The notes: a model not told the origin generated them from the letters alone. Shown: positions 6,801-13,159, numbered from the stretch's first letter. The stretch is DNA of 14,623 nt from an uncultured Kineosporia sp. (GCA_937859855.1 CALMAR010000109.1:1-14623), one strand, 5' to 3'. Numbers and translations: made by a program.

Positions 6801-7415
6801 TCACGGGTTTGCGGGTGCTGCTGCGGGGCTCTCCCAGGCCAGCATGGCGTAATGAGCCGCAGCAAACAGGTTCTGCCGTGGTACACCGTCTCGGGCTTGG
6901 ACGGTTATGCCGATCACAAAGTTGTGGAACATCGCCCCGAGCGCGCGATGGCGGGTATCGCGGGGCAGTTCGCCAGCCTGAACGGCGCGCTCCACGCAGC
7001 GCGAGATGTTGCGCCGGTCTTCAGCTCGCTTGTCCTTCAAGAGGCGGTGCACGTGAGTGTTGGCCGGGGAGCAGGTTGTGGCGGAAAGCACGAGTAGGCA
7101 GCCAGGCGGATGAGACGGATCGGTTTGCATCTGCACTGAGTTGGTCAGTGTCTGCTCGATTGCCGTCCTGGGCGGCAGGTCCTCGTTGGCAGCCGGGGCG
7201 GTCGCCTGGCCATAACTGCTCATGTATCGCTGCATGACAACCTCAAAGAGTGATTCCTTAGAGGTGAACGCGGCGTAGAAGCTGGCCGCCGAAATTCCCA
7301 TCGCCTCGCGCAGGAGCGCCACCGAGGCTGTGTCATAGCCAAGTGTCCAGAACACCTTTAGCGCCTGATTCATGGCGGCGTCGGTCTCGAAGCCACGAGG
7401 CCGGCCTCCAGACAC
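6801..7415 (-). CDS. TetR/AcrR-family transcriptional regulator
   Basis: A 204-residue TetR regulator. The N-terminal DNA-binding domain has the helix-turn-helix at about residues 28-58 (YDTASVALLREAMGISAASF, then YAAFTSKESLFEVV). The ligand-binding C-terminal half carries HPPGCLLVLSATTCSP, a Gly-Cys motif seen in the TetR subgroup that often sits beside oxidoreductase genes. The start is GTG at 7415, directly before the conserved SGGRPRGFE opening; its ribosome site is weak. It converges with the SDR-SDR-tautomerase operon. Upstream (7416-7756) there is no intact target gene, only a decayed medium-chain oxidoreductase further on. It may have lost its original partner, or may act on itself or on the hydrolase at 8103. 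The ligand is unknown. Confidence 0.9.
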   Translation of the reverse strand: MSGGRPRGFETDAAMNQALKVFWTLGYDTASVALLREAMGISAASFYAAFTSKESLFEVVMQRYMSSYGQATAPAANEDLPPRTAIEQTLTNSVQMQTDPSHPPGCLLVLSATTCSPANTHVHRLLKDKRAEDRRNISRCVERAVQAGELPRDTRHRALGAMFHNFVIGITVQARDGVPRQNLFAAAHYAMLAWESPAAAPANP

Positions 7416-7439
7416 GTCCCAAAGCCTACCCGCTTCGGG

Positions 7440-7496
7440 CGCCTATCACGCCTATCAGCGTCGGGGGTTGACGGCCGGGAGCCCGGCTGCTGTAAT
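7440..7496 (+). promoter_or_regulatory. Tandem 9-mer and promoter-like element with palindromic spacer upstream of TetR gene
   Basis: CGCCTATCA is repeated exactly in tandem at 7440-7457, 25 bp upstream of the TetR start. Beside it, TTGACG (7468-7473), a 17-bp spacer and TGTAAT (7491-7496) make a good sigma-70-type promoter facing right. The spacer contains GCCGGG-AG-CCCGGC (7474-7487), a perfect dyad. A TetR protein binding there would block the promoter. From 7497 to 7756 I see no gene. Confidence 0.45.
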
Positions 7497-7756
7497 TCCG
7501 GAACGATCGATCCATAACAGGCGAGACCTCTCGACTCGAAGGGTACGAACGAGCGCACATGGTTACCGCTCTGCACTCTCCGGCAACTAGCCGAGCTCGA
7601 AGAAGCCACGTCCTGTTGCTGGTGCGCGGGAAGTGGCTGACAAGGGCGGCCACCTCGAAAGCTGTCCGCTATCAGTTGAATTCGGATTGATCTGGACCAG
7701 CTGCCGAGGGTGTCAAGCTGACCGGGGGTTGCAGATTCTTTCCTGACCTGCCGGGC

Positions 7757-7963
7757 ATGAGCCGCACCGTCCGGGACGTCAACGGCGGCGAAGCCTTGGC
7801 TCAAACGTTCCGGCCTCGCCTGATTCGCGCGTCCAGCGCTGGCCTGCTCCCGCTAGAACGGATCGTGAGGACGTATCCGCTGGCCCAAGCGCAGACTGCG
7901 TAACACCACGTGGCGACCGGACAGGTGATCAATCCGATCCTGCCCAAGAGCGAAGTTCCCTGA
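7757..7963 (+). pseudogene. Decayed C-terminus of a medium-chain (zinc-type alcohol/quinone) oxidoreductase
   Basis: In one frame the sequence reads DVNGGEALAQTF, matching the GGEAL stretch after the cofactor-binding domain in quinone-oxidoreductase-like enzymes. It then reads AGLLPLERIVRTYPLAQAQT, matching the family's typical C-terminal G-L-LP-V-R-YPL--A pattern. An in-frame TAA follows at 7901-7903, and beyond it HHVATGQVINPILPKS runs in the same frame to TGA at 7961-7963, which is the expected last segment of the family. The N-terminal catalytic and Rossmann parts are missing, and material between GGEAL and the C-terminus is deleted. The remnant therefore has a 5' truncation, an internal deletion and a nonsense codon. 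The family call rests on recognised motifs, not on an alignment. It lies between the TetR gene and the hydrolase on the plus strand and may once have been the TetR target. Confidence 0.6.
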
Positions 7964-8014
7964 TCGGGAGCAGCCCTCCAGTCAGTAGGAGCCTGTGTTT
8001 CCAAGAATTACGGC

Positions 8015-8041
8015 CAACTGCTCACGAAAGCTGAGCAGTTG
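8015..8041. repeat. Perfect 10-bp inverted repeat upstream of the hydrolase gene
   Basis: CAACTGCTCA (8015-8024) and TGAGCAGTTG (8032-8041) are perfect inverted arms around the 7-nt centre CGAAAGC. It ends 61 bp before the hydrolase start and lies downstream of the decayed oxidoreductase. It could be an operator (TetR-like size) or an old terminator; there is no T-run. Confidence 0.75.
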
Positions 8042-8102
8042 AGCCATCACCACCATGAACAGCCATAGCAGGGTCGGCGTCAGCTACCGGTAAGGGATAA
8101 CC

Positions 8103-9119
8103 ATGAAAATCTCAATGCTTCGCAGTGCCGTCCTGGCGACCGCACTCCTGGGGCCGATCGCACTGCACTCGGCGAACACCCTCACAGTGCACACAGGCCC
8201 ATCAGGTGGGTCAGGCAACTCGAGCGCTGTAGCGCTGCATCCGGTCCAGGACGACATCAGTAGTCCGCCAGCCGGCTTCACTTCTTCGTATGCTCACGTG
8301 AGCGGGTTCCGGATGCACTACGTGAGAGGTGGCCACGGATCCCCCGTTGTCCTGATCCACGGGTGGCCTCAAACCTGGTCGGAATGGCGTGAGCAGATGC
8401 CATCATTGGCCCGCGACCACACAGTCATCGCGGTCGACCTTCGCGGCACCGGCGACTCCGGCATCCCGACCGGGGGCTATGACACGGCGACACTGGCCCG
8501 AGACGTCCACAACTTGCTATTGCAGCTTCACCTCGCATCCGGCGTCCAGCTGGTCGGTCATGACATCGGCCTATGGGTGGCCTATGCCTACGCAGCGCAG
8601 TGGCCCGACGAGGTACGCCGCATGGCAGTGATGGAAGCGCCGATACCTGATCAAAGCATCTACGACTTTCCGGCGCTCACGCCCGACGGATCACCGTCTG
8701 AGTGGCATTTCGGGCTCTTCCAGGAGCCGTTCGCCGAGACACTCGTCCACGGCCACGAAGAAGCCTTCGTGCGGGGCTTCATCGGCCAGTTCCTCACCAA
8801 CCGATCGGCGTTCTCACCGGCCGACTATGCCTACTACGCAGAGTCCATACGCGAGCCGGGTCGCCTGCACGCGTGGTTCAGCGTGTACCGGCAACTGCGC
8901 CTGGACGTGCAGGAGAACGCCAAGTTCCGCGCCAAGGGCAAGCTCACCATGCCGGTCTTGGCCATCGGCGGCCAGAACGCCCTGGGCGCAACAGTCGGAC
9001 AGCAATGGAACACGTATGCCACCACAGTTGACACACAAGTCCTGCCTAACTCCGGCCACTGGGTTACGGAAGAGCAGCCCATCCCATTGACCCGCTTACT
9101 CAACAACTTCCTGGTCTAA
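8103..9119 (+). CDS. Alpha/beta hydrolase, epoxide-hydrolase-like, probably exported
   Basis: A 338-residue alpha/beta hydrolase of epoxide hydrolase/haloalkane dehalogenase type. Residues 1-24 look like a secretory signal (MKISMLRSAVLATALLGPIA), followed by a Gly/Ser-rich linker to about 55. The core contains HGWPQTWSEW (86-95, oxyanion hole), VDLRGTGDSG (111-120), the nucleophile D154 in VGHDIG and the catalytic His319 in SGHWV. The lid region has WHFGLFQEP and several Tyr residues (YAYYAES) where the family keeps its epoxide-activating tyrosines. An obvious third acidic residue after the VLAIGG strand is not apparent (QNALG follows). AGGGA precedes the ATG by 7 nt. It stands alone, 61 bp after a perfect inverted repeat. 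The likely reaction is hydrolysis of an epoxide or similar electrophile outside the membrane; the substrate is unknown. Confidence 0.88.
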   Translation: MKISMLRSAVLATALLGPIALHSANTLTVHTGPSGGSGNSSAVALHPVQDDISSPPAGFTSSYAHVSGFRMHYVRGGHGSPVVLIHGWPQTWSEWREQMPSLARDHTVIAVDLRGTGDSGIPTGGYDTATLARDVHNLLLQLHLASGVQLVGHDIGLWVAYAYAAQWPDEVRRMAVMEAPIPDQSIYDFPALTPDGSPSEWHFGLFQEPFAETLVHGHEEAFVRGFIGQFLTNRSAFSPADYAYYAESIREPGRLHAWFSVYRQLRLDVQENAKFRAKGKLTMPVLAIGGQNALGATVGQQWNTYATTVDTQVLPNSGHWVTEEQPIPLTRLLNNFLV

Positions 9120-9574
9120 GCCCCCTGAGCGGTCTCACTGCAGGTGCCGACCAGGTAGCTGCGTCGTGGTGGCCGGCTCTCACGTCCTGGACTTCCGTCA
9201 CATGTCCAGTCACTCCTCTTCTCGGTCCTTGTGCGGCCCTTCGCGAGTCCCAGCGGCTTCCGAGACCGGCTACCGCCAGGCGCCCATACTCAAGAGCGTG
9301 ACCATTCGTCGACCACCGACAATGTGACCCCCGCGGACAGCCTGCTGGTCATCGCAGGTGCTGTCGCTGGCTGGAGTCCGCCCAATGTTGCCCGCCACCG
9401 TCCGGCTTGAACACCCGCCGCACCAGCGGTGCGGAACTGGCGTACCTGCATCGAGAACGTTTTGGACCTGAGCCGATCACCGGCGCGCGGAGGGCACCGG
9501 CCTGGTGGGTGACGCTGAGGCTGTCGGTAAGGGCGGCGGGCTGACCGTCGGTGAGGCCACCACGACCGGTGCCG
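9120..9574. other. Intergenic stretch of 455 bp without a recognisable gene
   Basis: There is no open frame with a ribosome site and family resemblance. A small perfect hairpin, CCGCACC-AGC-GGTGCGG, lies at 9418-9434. Fragments such as ADSLLVIAGAVAGW (about 9337-9378, plus) resemble protein sequence but are too short to assign. Confidence 0.5.
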
Positions 9575-9997
9575 TCAGTTTCCGCGCAGGTGCAGCCTTG
9601 CGGCCATCGTGCCCGCGGCGTAGCCGGCCGCGGCGGCTAGCACCGTCGCTGCGAGAGCGCCCGTCCACCAGCCGGTACCTGGGCGGCGTCCGGGTGAAGA
9701 CGACGGCTCCGTCGCCCGACCGTCGAGCCAGATCTGCCAGGCCTCGATTCCTGCCGTCGTAAGCAGCCCAGACTCAACCCAGGGGTCTTGGCTCAGGCGG
9801 CGACCGACCTCTAGCTCGTCTCGCGCCTGGACGAACAGCAAGGCACCGTCGCGGACAGGACCACCGATGATGACGAAGCCGTCTTCGACGAGCCCATCCA
9901 TGAACGTGGCATGCGCAGGCCAATCTCGCTGCTCGCGGACACCGCGAGCGGCATCCCATCCAGGACCGTACAGTCTGCGCACCGCGAAACCTGCCAC
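9575..9997 (-). CDS. YCII-domain protein with C-terminal membrane segment
   Basis: A 140-residue protein. Residues 1-93 match the YCII-related fold: RLYGPGWDAARGVREQRDW, then AHATFMDGLVEDGFVIIGGP with the usual His and Asp, then an LLFVQA strand, a DPWVESGLL helix and EAWQIWLDG. YCII domains are small ferredoxin-like proteins, some with enzymatic or stress roles, mostly uncharacterised. Uniquely here, a Ser/Pro/Gly linker (about 96-108) leads to a hydrophobic segment at 110-132 (WWTGALAATVLAAAAGYAAG) and a short basic tail, predicting a single C-terminal membrane anchor. The start is GTG at 9997; a second GTG five codons in is also possible, and no strong ribosome site decides. The function is unknown. 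Confidence 0.75.
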   Translation of the reverse strand: MAGFAVRRLYGPGWDAARGVREQRDWPAHATFMDGLVEDGFVIIGGPVRDGALLFVQARDELEVGRRLSQDPWVESGLLTTAGIEAWQIWLDGRATEPSSSPGRRPGTGWWTGALAATVLAAAAGYAAGTMAARLHLRGN

Positions 9998-10188
9998 GCA
10001 CTAGACCGTAAGCTGATCTCCGCGATCAGTCACTGGCCCGTCTGGATCTGCCGCAGATCGCTTGCGCTGCGGTTCTCGCCGGCTGAATCGCCGGTCCCAC
10101 TGAGGAGCTGCTCGCGGCGACCACAGGCCCAGGCCCAGCCAGCGCTTGGCGATCCCTCACAGGCCGATCCACCGGCGGGACTCAAGGT

Positions 10189-10350
10189 TCAAGTACGACC
10201 TGACATGCCGGTCATGCATGGGACCACGTTGAGCTGTGGCGACTCCTTCCGTGAGACTGCTGTGGCCGGTGCCTTCGCCGCGGTGTGCGGGCCGGTGTCC
10301 TGGGCGGTGTTGATGGTGGCGGTGACCTGGTGGGCGGTGCGGTAGGTCAT
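10189..10350 (-). CDS. Small hypothetical protein (53 aa)
   Basis: An ORF with GGAGGG 8 nt before ATG 10350. The first 26 codons all end in G or C (MTYRTAHQVTATINTAQDTG and onward), typical of coding DNA here. Beyond about residue 27 the codon bias weakens, so the 3' part may be out of frame or decayed. The C-terminus reads LNVVPCMTGMSGRT, with one Cys. It has no signal peptide, no membrane segment and no family I recognise. It is divergent from the XRE/membrane-protein pair and upstream of the YCII gene on the same strand (191 bp away). A precursor-peptide role cannot be supported because no modification enzymes are nearby. Treat it as a possible small gene. Confidence 0.4.
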   Translation of the reverse strand: MTYRTAHQVTATINTAQDTGPHTAAKAPATAVSRKESPQLNVVPCMTGMSGRT

Positions 10351-10361
10351 CGCCCGATCCC

Positions 10362-10383
10362 TCCTGAAACGGCGGATTCAGGA
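10362..10383 (-). promoter_or_regulatory. Hairpin covering the ribosome site of the small ORF
   Basis: In the minus-strand transcript TCCTGAA and TTCAGGA are perfect 7-bp arms with an 8-nt loop. The second arm runs directly into the ribosome site (TTCAGGA then GGG), so pairing would hide its AGGA half. Confidence 0.45.
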
Positions 10384-10413
10384 CCCAACCACACCCGGTG
10401 TCGTAAAAGAGCT

Positions 10414-10479
10414 TGTAAAGCACGCTTGACAGGCCGGTCAGGTGGGAGCACGATTCAAGGGTGACAAGCGCGCTTGACA
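10414..10479. promoter_or_regulatory. Pair of near-identical palindromic operators with embedded TTGACA
   Basis: TGTAAAGCACGCTTGACA (10414-10431) and TGACAAGCGCGCTTGACA (10462-10479) are two copies of one imperfect palindrome, 48 bp apart centre to centre. They have the form TG-N-N-AAGC-RC-GCTTGACA. Each right arm contains a consensus -35 hexamer TTGACA. They stand 22-70 bp upstream of the XRE start, so autorepression by that protein is the natural inference. The first TTGACA fits a promoter with a start site near the second palindrome. Confidence 0.65.
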
Positions 10480-10500
10480 CGCGGTATCCGGTACCCGTCC

Positions 10501-10719
10501 GTGCCTAATGAGATCCGAACCCTGCGAGAGAAGAGGGGACTCTCCCAAGGTGGTCTCGCTGCTGCCATGGGGGTGTCCCGGCAGACCGTCAACTCGATCG
10601 AGACGGGCCGCTACATCCCGTCTTTGCCGCTGGCCATCGCCTTGGCCCGGTTCTTCGGCACCACCGTTGAGGAGACGTTCCATGTCGACTGCACCACGAA
10701 CGAGTCCAGCGGGTCGTAA
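10501..10719 (+). CDS. Small XRE/Cro-type helix-turn-helix regulator
   Basis: A 72-residue stand-alone XRE-family DNA-binding protein. Residues 4-60 form the five-helix domain (IRTLREKRGLSQGGLAAAMG, VSRQTVNSIETGRYIPSLPL, AIALARFFGTTVEETF). Such one-domain repressors are typically encoded with a small membrane protein. The start GTG 10501 gives MPNEIRTLRE, the usual N-terminus. A TTG at 10474 also opens the frame but sits inside the second palindrome and is rejected. There is no clear ribosome site before 10501, so translation may be weak. The last 38 bp overlap the membrane-protein gene in another frame, so the two are tightly coupled. The paired palindromes upstream suggest autoregulation. 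Confidence 0.9.
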   Translation: MPNEIRTLREKRGLSQGGLAAAMGVSRQTVNSIETGRYIPSLPLAIALARFFGTTVEETFHVDCTTNESSGS

Positions 10720-11098
10720 GGAAAGCCGCGGCCTCCACGCCGCCGCCGTGGTCGCCCTCGTGATCGGCGTCGCCTACCAGATCGGCGGCTGGGTGGGCAG
10801 CGGGCCGGGCCTGGGCCTGGGCCTGTTCGCCATCATGCTCGTCACCGCGGCCGGCATCGAGGTGGCCGGCCGTCGCAGCGACGTCATGCGCGGCATGTTC
10901 GGCCGCACCGACGAGCGGCTCACCGGCATCGACCTGCGGGCAACCGCGACCACCGGCGTGGTGGTGATCCTGGCGGACCTGACCGCGTTCGTGGTGCAGA
11001 CCGCTCGCGGCGAAGACGCGACCCCCTACGTCTGGCTCGGCGCACTCGGGGGAGTGACGTACGTCGTGGCACTCTTCGTCTTCCTGCGGCGCGGATAG
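10682..11098 (+). CDS. Four-helix membrane protein (DUF2178-like)
   Basis: A 138-residue membrane protein with hydrophobic segments at about 18-37, 43-62, 88-107 and 115-135. Between the second and third helices is a charged loop with GRTDERLTGIDLRA (about 74-87), resembling the DER---I--(K/R)A loop of DUF2178 proteins. The start at 10682 has GAGGAG 7 nt upstream, inside the end of the XRE gene (38-bp overlap in a different frame). The frame is open back to 10508, but that part is a shadow of the XRE gene. Pairs of a small XRE repressor and this type of membrane protein recur in bacteria. Their role is not established; control of the membrane protein by the XRE repressor is an inference. Confidence 0.82.
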   Translation: MSTAPRTSPAGRKESRGLHAAAVVALVIGVAYQIGGWVGSGPGLGLGLFAIMLVTAAGIEVAGRRSDVMRGMFGRTDERLTGIDLRATATTGVVVILADLTAFVVQTARGEDATPYVWLGALGGVTYVVALFVFLRRG

Positions 11099-11442
11099 AC
11101 AACTGTTCTTCGGGCGCCGTACCGATCGTCGTGTGAGCAGGGGCGGTGAGGGCTCGCTCCCACATTCGGACGCAACGGCGTGGTCTCCATCCGCATCATT
11201 CCCAACTTCTATGCCTCGCCAGGCGCCGGAGTGCAAGGTCAGAAGTGCGCCGGCTCTCCGGTAGAGGTTGGTTTCTCCTTGATCAGCGGAGATATCTGGT
11301 AATGGACAGATGAGTTCACCTGACCTCATGTATGCCCGCGCTTCCGCTAGAGGCGTGAGAGCCATACATGGGATTCACGGCAATCTCTATGGCTCCAGCT
11401 CCCCACGGCCGATCTCCGGGGGCCCGCCGGCTTGCCGCGCGA
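11099..11442. other. Intergenic stretch without a recognisable gene
   Basis: No supported coding sequence is seen in these 344 bp. The only structure noted is CATGTATG (11327-11334) and CATACATG (11363-11370), perfect 8-bp arms. Between them a weaker inner stem (CGCTTC/GAGGCG) could make an extended hairpin of about 44 nt. Confidence 0.5.
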
Positions 11443-11591
11443 TCAGTGAGCCAGATCGACCTGCACCCGATGGCGGTCGATTAGGTCGACGAGTCCACGA
11501 GCGAGTCGGCGGCCGAGATCTGGCCGCCGTCCGCAGGCTGAAGTGCGACCTCGTCACCGAGCCGGTAGCGGCCAAGCCGCTCGCTCGGAGA
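11443..11591 (-). pseudogene. Frameshifted C-terminal remnant of an NAD(P)-binding (NmrA-like/atypical SDR) protein
   Basis: From 11591 leftwards one frame reads SPSERLGRYRLGDEVALQPA then DGGQISAAD. After one base is restored the next frame gives LARGLVDLIDRHRVQVDLAH and a stop at 11443. Joined, this resembles the C-terminal end of NmrA-like NAD(P)H-binding proteins (GRYR-G---, ISRADLA--L-D). A single-base deletion in a GACCTCGCT-like context explains the switch. The cofactor-binding N-terminus is absent: the hairpin after the CU044_5270-like gene lies directly upstream. The fragment is therefore a remnant, not a gene with a sequencing error. The family call rests on pattern recognition only. 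Confidence 0.45.
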
Positions 11592-11612
11592 CCATCGATG
11601 CGGTGGCGGGTG

Positions 11613-11652
11613 CCTCTCACCACTGGCCAGCGAACTGCCCAGTGGTGAGAGG
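11613..11652 (-). terminator. Strong hairpin after the sigma/CU044_5270-like operon
   Basis: CCTCTCACCACTGG (11613-11626) and CCAGTGGTGAGAGG (11639-11652) form a perfect 14-bp stem with a 12-nt loop. The hairpin begins 23 bp beyond the stop of the minus-strand gene ending at 11676. There is no T-run. Confidence 0.82.
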
Positions 11653-11675
11653 GTAGGCCCGCTCTCGCCGCTTGA

Positions 11676-12593
11676 TCAGTGCGGCACCGCGGTGACGGAG
11701 TCGACCGGGCCCTCGACTACTCGGGTACCGACCCAGTTGCCGGACTGCTCCTCCAGGATCCGGCCATCCGCCTGGCTCAGGGTCACCTGCTCCACAACGT
11801 CTTTGTGGGTTCGGTTGACCGCCACGCCGGGCCGGCCGCGCGAGTCCTTGACCAGGCCCACCAGCTCGACCCCTTTCAGGCCGCCAACGACGCGGTAAAG
11901 GGTCGCCCGGAGCGGGGGCGGGGCGGGGCTCTCGCGCAGCATTGCCCACGCGAGCGACCACAGTGCCGCATCCGGGTCGTCCTGAGGGTTAATGCCTTTC
12001 CGGGCCAGCTGTTCGGTGACGGCGGCCTGCAAGAGCGCCTTCAGTTTGTCCGGGTCGGCAGGCAGGGACCACAGGTCGTCCCACAGCACCGGGGTCGCTT
12101 GCCTGCCGACAACCCCGTAGTACTTCGGCTCCACCCTCTGGGTCGCCGGCTTCAGCCCCGGATCGATCAGGCGGCCGTGGCCTCTGTGAGGGTTCCAGAC
12201 CCGGCGAGTCACCGGCGGTTCCTGGGGGCCGAGATACTGCAGGCTCTCGGTGTACCAGAAGGCGGCGCCCTGCCAGGAGGCTGGTGTGTGCGCCTCAGCG
12301 GCCCGGGCCAGGCGTTCCAGGGCTTGCCCCGCGGTCATCAACCCCTTGGCCGGGGTCTCTCCTGTGGCCGGGGACTCGGAAGGATCGTCCCCGGCCAACG
12401 CAAAGTGCGCTCCGGTCGCGATCGCGGCGACTCCGGCGGCGGCCGCCAGCAGCACCGTCCGGCGCGAACGAGAGGGCCCGATGTGCCGGTCGAGGGTGGC
12501 CCTTGCCCTCTGCAGCGATGCGGGGCTGGGCGGCAACGTGCGCCCGGCCGGGGCCAGCAGATTGCGTAGGTCGTCGTCCAGGATGTCGTTCAT
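11676..12593 (-). CDS. CU044_5270-family membrane protein (probable partner of the ECF sigma factor)
   Basis: A 305-residue protein. The N-terminal cytoplasmic part of about 44 residues (DLRNLLAPAGRTLPPSPASL) is followed by a single membrane helix at about 45-67 (RRTVLLAAAAGVAAIATGAH). A large outer domain follows with WYTESLQYLG, RRVWNPHRGHGRLIDPG, LWDDLWSLPADPDKLKALL and LYRVVGGLKGVELVG. This pattern matches the actinobacterial CU044_5270 family, regularly encoded just after an ECF sigma factor and thought to act like an anti-sigma or sensor. The start at 12593 has GGAGAG 5 nt upstream and overlaps the sigma stop (ATGA, 12590-12593). The frame is open far upstream only as a shadow of the sigma gene. 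It lacks the zinc-binding HxxxCxxC motif of classic anti-sigma factors. Confidence 0.88.
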   Translation of the reverse strand: MNDILDDDLRNLLAPAGRTLPPSPASLQRARATLDRHIGPSRSRRTVLLAAAAGVAAIATGAHFALAGDDPSESPATGETPAKGLMTAGQALERLARAAEAHTPASWQGAAFWYTESLQYLGPQEPPVTRRVWNPHRGHGRLIDPGLKPATQRVEPKYYGVVGRQATPVLWDDLWSLPADPDKLKALLQAAVTEQLARKGINPQDDPDAALWSLAWAMLRESPAPPPLRATLYRVVGGLKGVELVGLVKDSRGRPGVAVNRTHKDVVEQVTLSQADGRILEEQSGNWVGTRVVEGPVDSVTAVPH

Positions 12594-13159
12594 GATGTCT
12601 CTCCAGTCTGGGGAACGGCGGCGATGGCCCTCAGGGCCGTCCGTGCGCGGTGCAAGCGGGAACGGGCGGTGCCGGGCGGAATGCCCAGCGCCGCTGCGGC
12701 TTCGGAGACGGTCAGCCCCTCCCAGGCCATGAGCTGCAGGACCTCCCGCTCGCCGGCCGGCAGCTTTGCCAGGGCGTGTACGGCGCGGCCGCCGGGGCCG
12801 TCTGCGTCGAGACGGCGGTCCACGTCGGCCCAGGGGTCCTCGGGTGGCTCTGCTTCGGTGCGCCGGTACAACCGGATGCGCTGAGAGTCTCGGCGCAGAT
12901 GGGCTCTCAGTACGTTGTGGGCGATGCCATAGAGCCACGGCCGCGCGCTGGCGTGCACGCCGTCGTAGCGCCGGCGCGCGCGAAAGGCGACCGCGAAGAC
13001 CTCGCCGAGCAGATCGTCAGCGAGGTCCCCTCCACCCCGCCGGGCCAGGAAGGCGTGGACAGCGGGCGCGTGACGATCGAAGATCGTACCGAAGCGCTCC
13101 GGGTCAGAGCGGGAGGCGGCAATGATCTCCGCGTCGGTGACGTCGGTCAGGTCCGGCAT
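12590..13159 (-). CDS. ECF-type RNA polymerase sigma factor (sigma-70 family)
   Basis: A 189-residue sigma factor with only regions 2 and 4. Region 2 is at about 24-92 (FGTIFDRHAPAVHAFLARRG, DDLLGEVFAVAFRARRRYDG, ARPWLYGIAHNVLRAHLRR). An acidic linker follows (EAEPPEDPWADVDRR). Region 4 is at about 126-178 (AVHALAKLPAGEREVLQLMA, LTVSEAAAALGIPPGTARSR, LHRARTALR). ECF factors direct polymerase to a few stress or envelope promoters and are held by a co-encoded membrane partner. The start at 13159 has GGGGGA 5 nt upstream. It is followed, with a 4-bp overlap, by the CU044_5270-like gene, and the pair ends at a strong hairpin. Its promoter and regulon cannot be read from this window. Confidence 0.95.
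   Translation of the reverse strand: MPDLTDVTDAEIIAASRSDPERFGTIFDRHAPAVHAFLARRGGGDLADDLLGEVFAVAFRARRRYDGVHASARPWLYGIAHNVLRAHLRRDSQRIRLYRRTEAEPPEDPWADVDRRLDADGPGGRAVHALAKLPAGEREVLQLMAWEGLTVSEAAAALGIPPGTARSRLHRARTALRAIAAVPQTGETS

Noticed and set aside
7370..7804. Minus-strand 144-codon open frame upstream of TetR
   Set aside because: It has Ser/Arg-rich shadow composition and no family resemblance, overlaps the TetR start and lies antisense to the oxidoreductase remnant.
10013..10072. Small dyads CTGATC/GATCAG and CCGCAG/CTGCGG
   Set aside because: Six-bp arms are common by chance in GC-rich DNA and have no clear link to a gene.
9911..10345. Plus-strand 144-codon open frame
   Set aside because: It is antisense to the YCII gene and the small ORF, its composition is irregular, and there is no ribosome site. 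The hydrophobic end is the complement of the small ORF.
10189..10350. RiPP precursor peptide
   Set aside because: No maturase, protease or transporter gene lies nearby, and the C-terminal half lacks strong coding bias.
12594..12938. N-terminal extension of the CU044_5270-like frame
   Set aside because: It is a shadow of the sigma factor gene; the ATG at 12593 overlaps the sigma stop and has a ribosome site.
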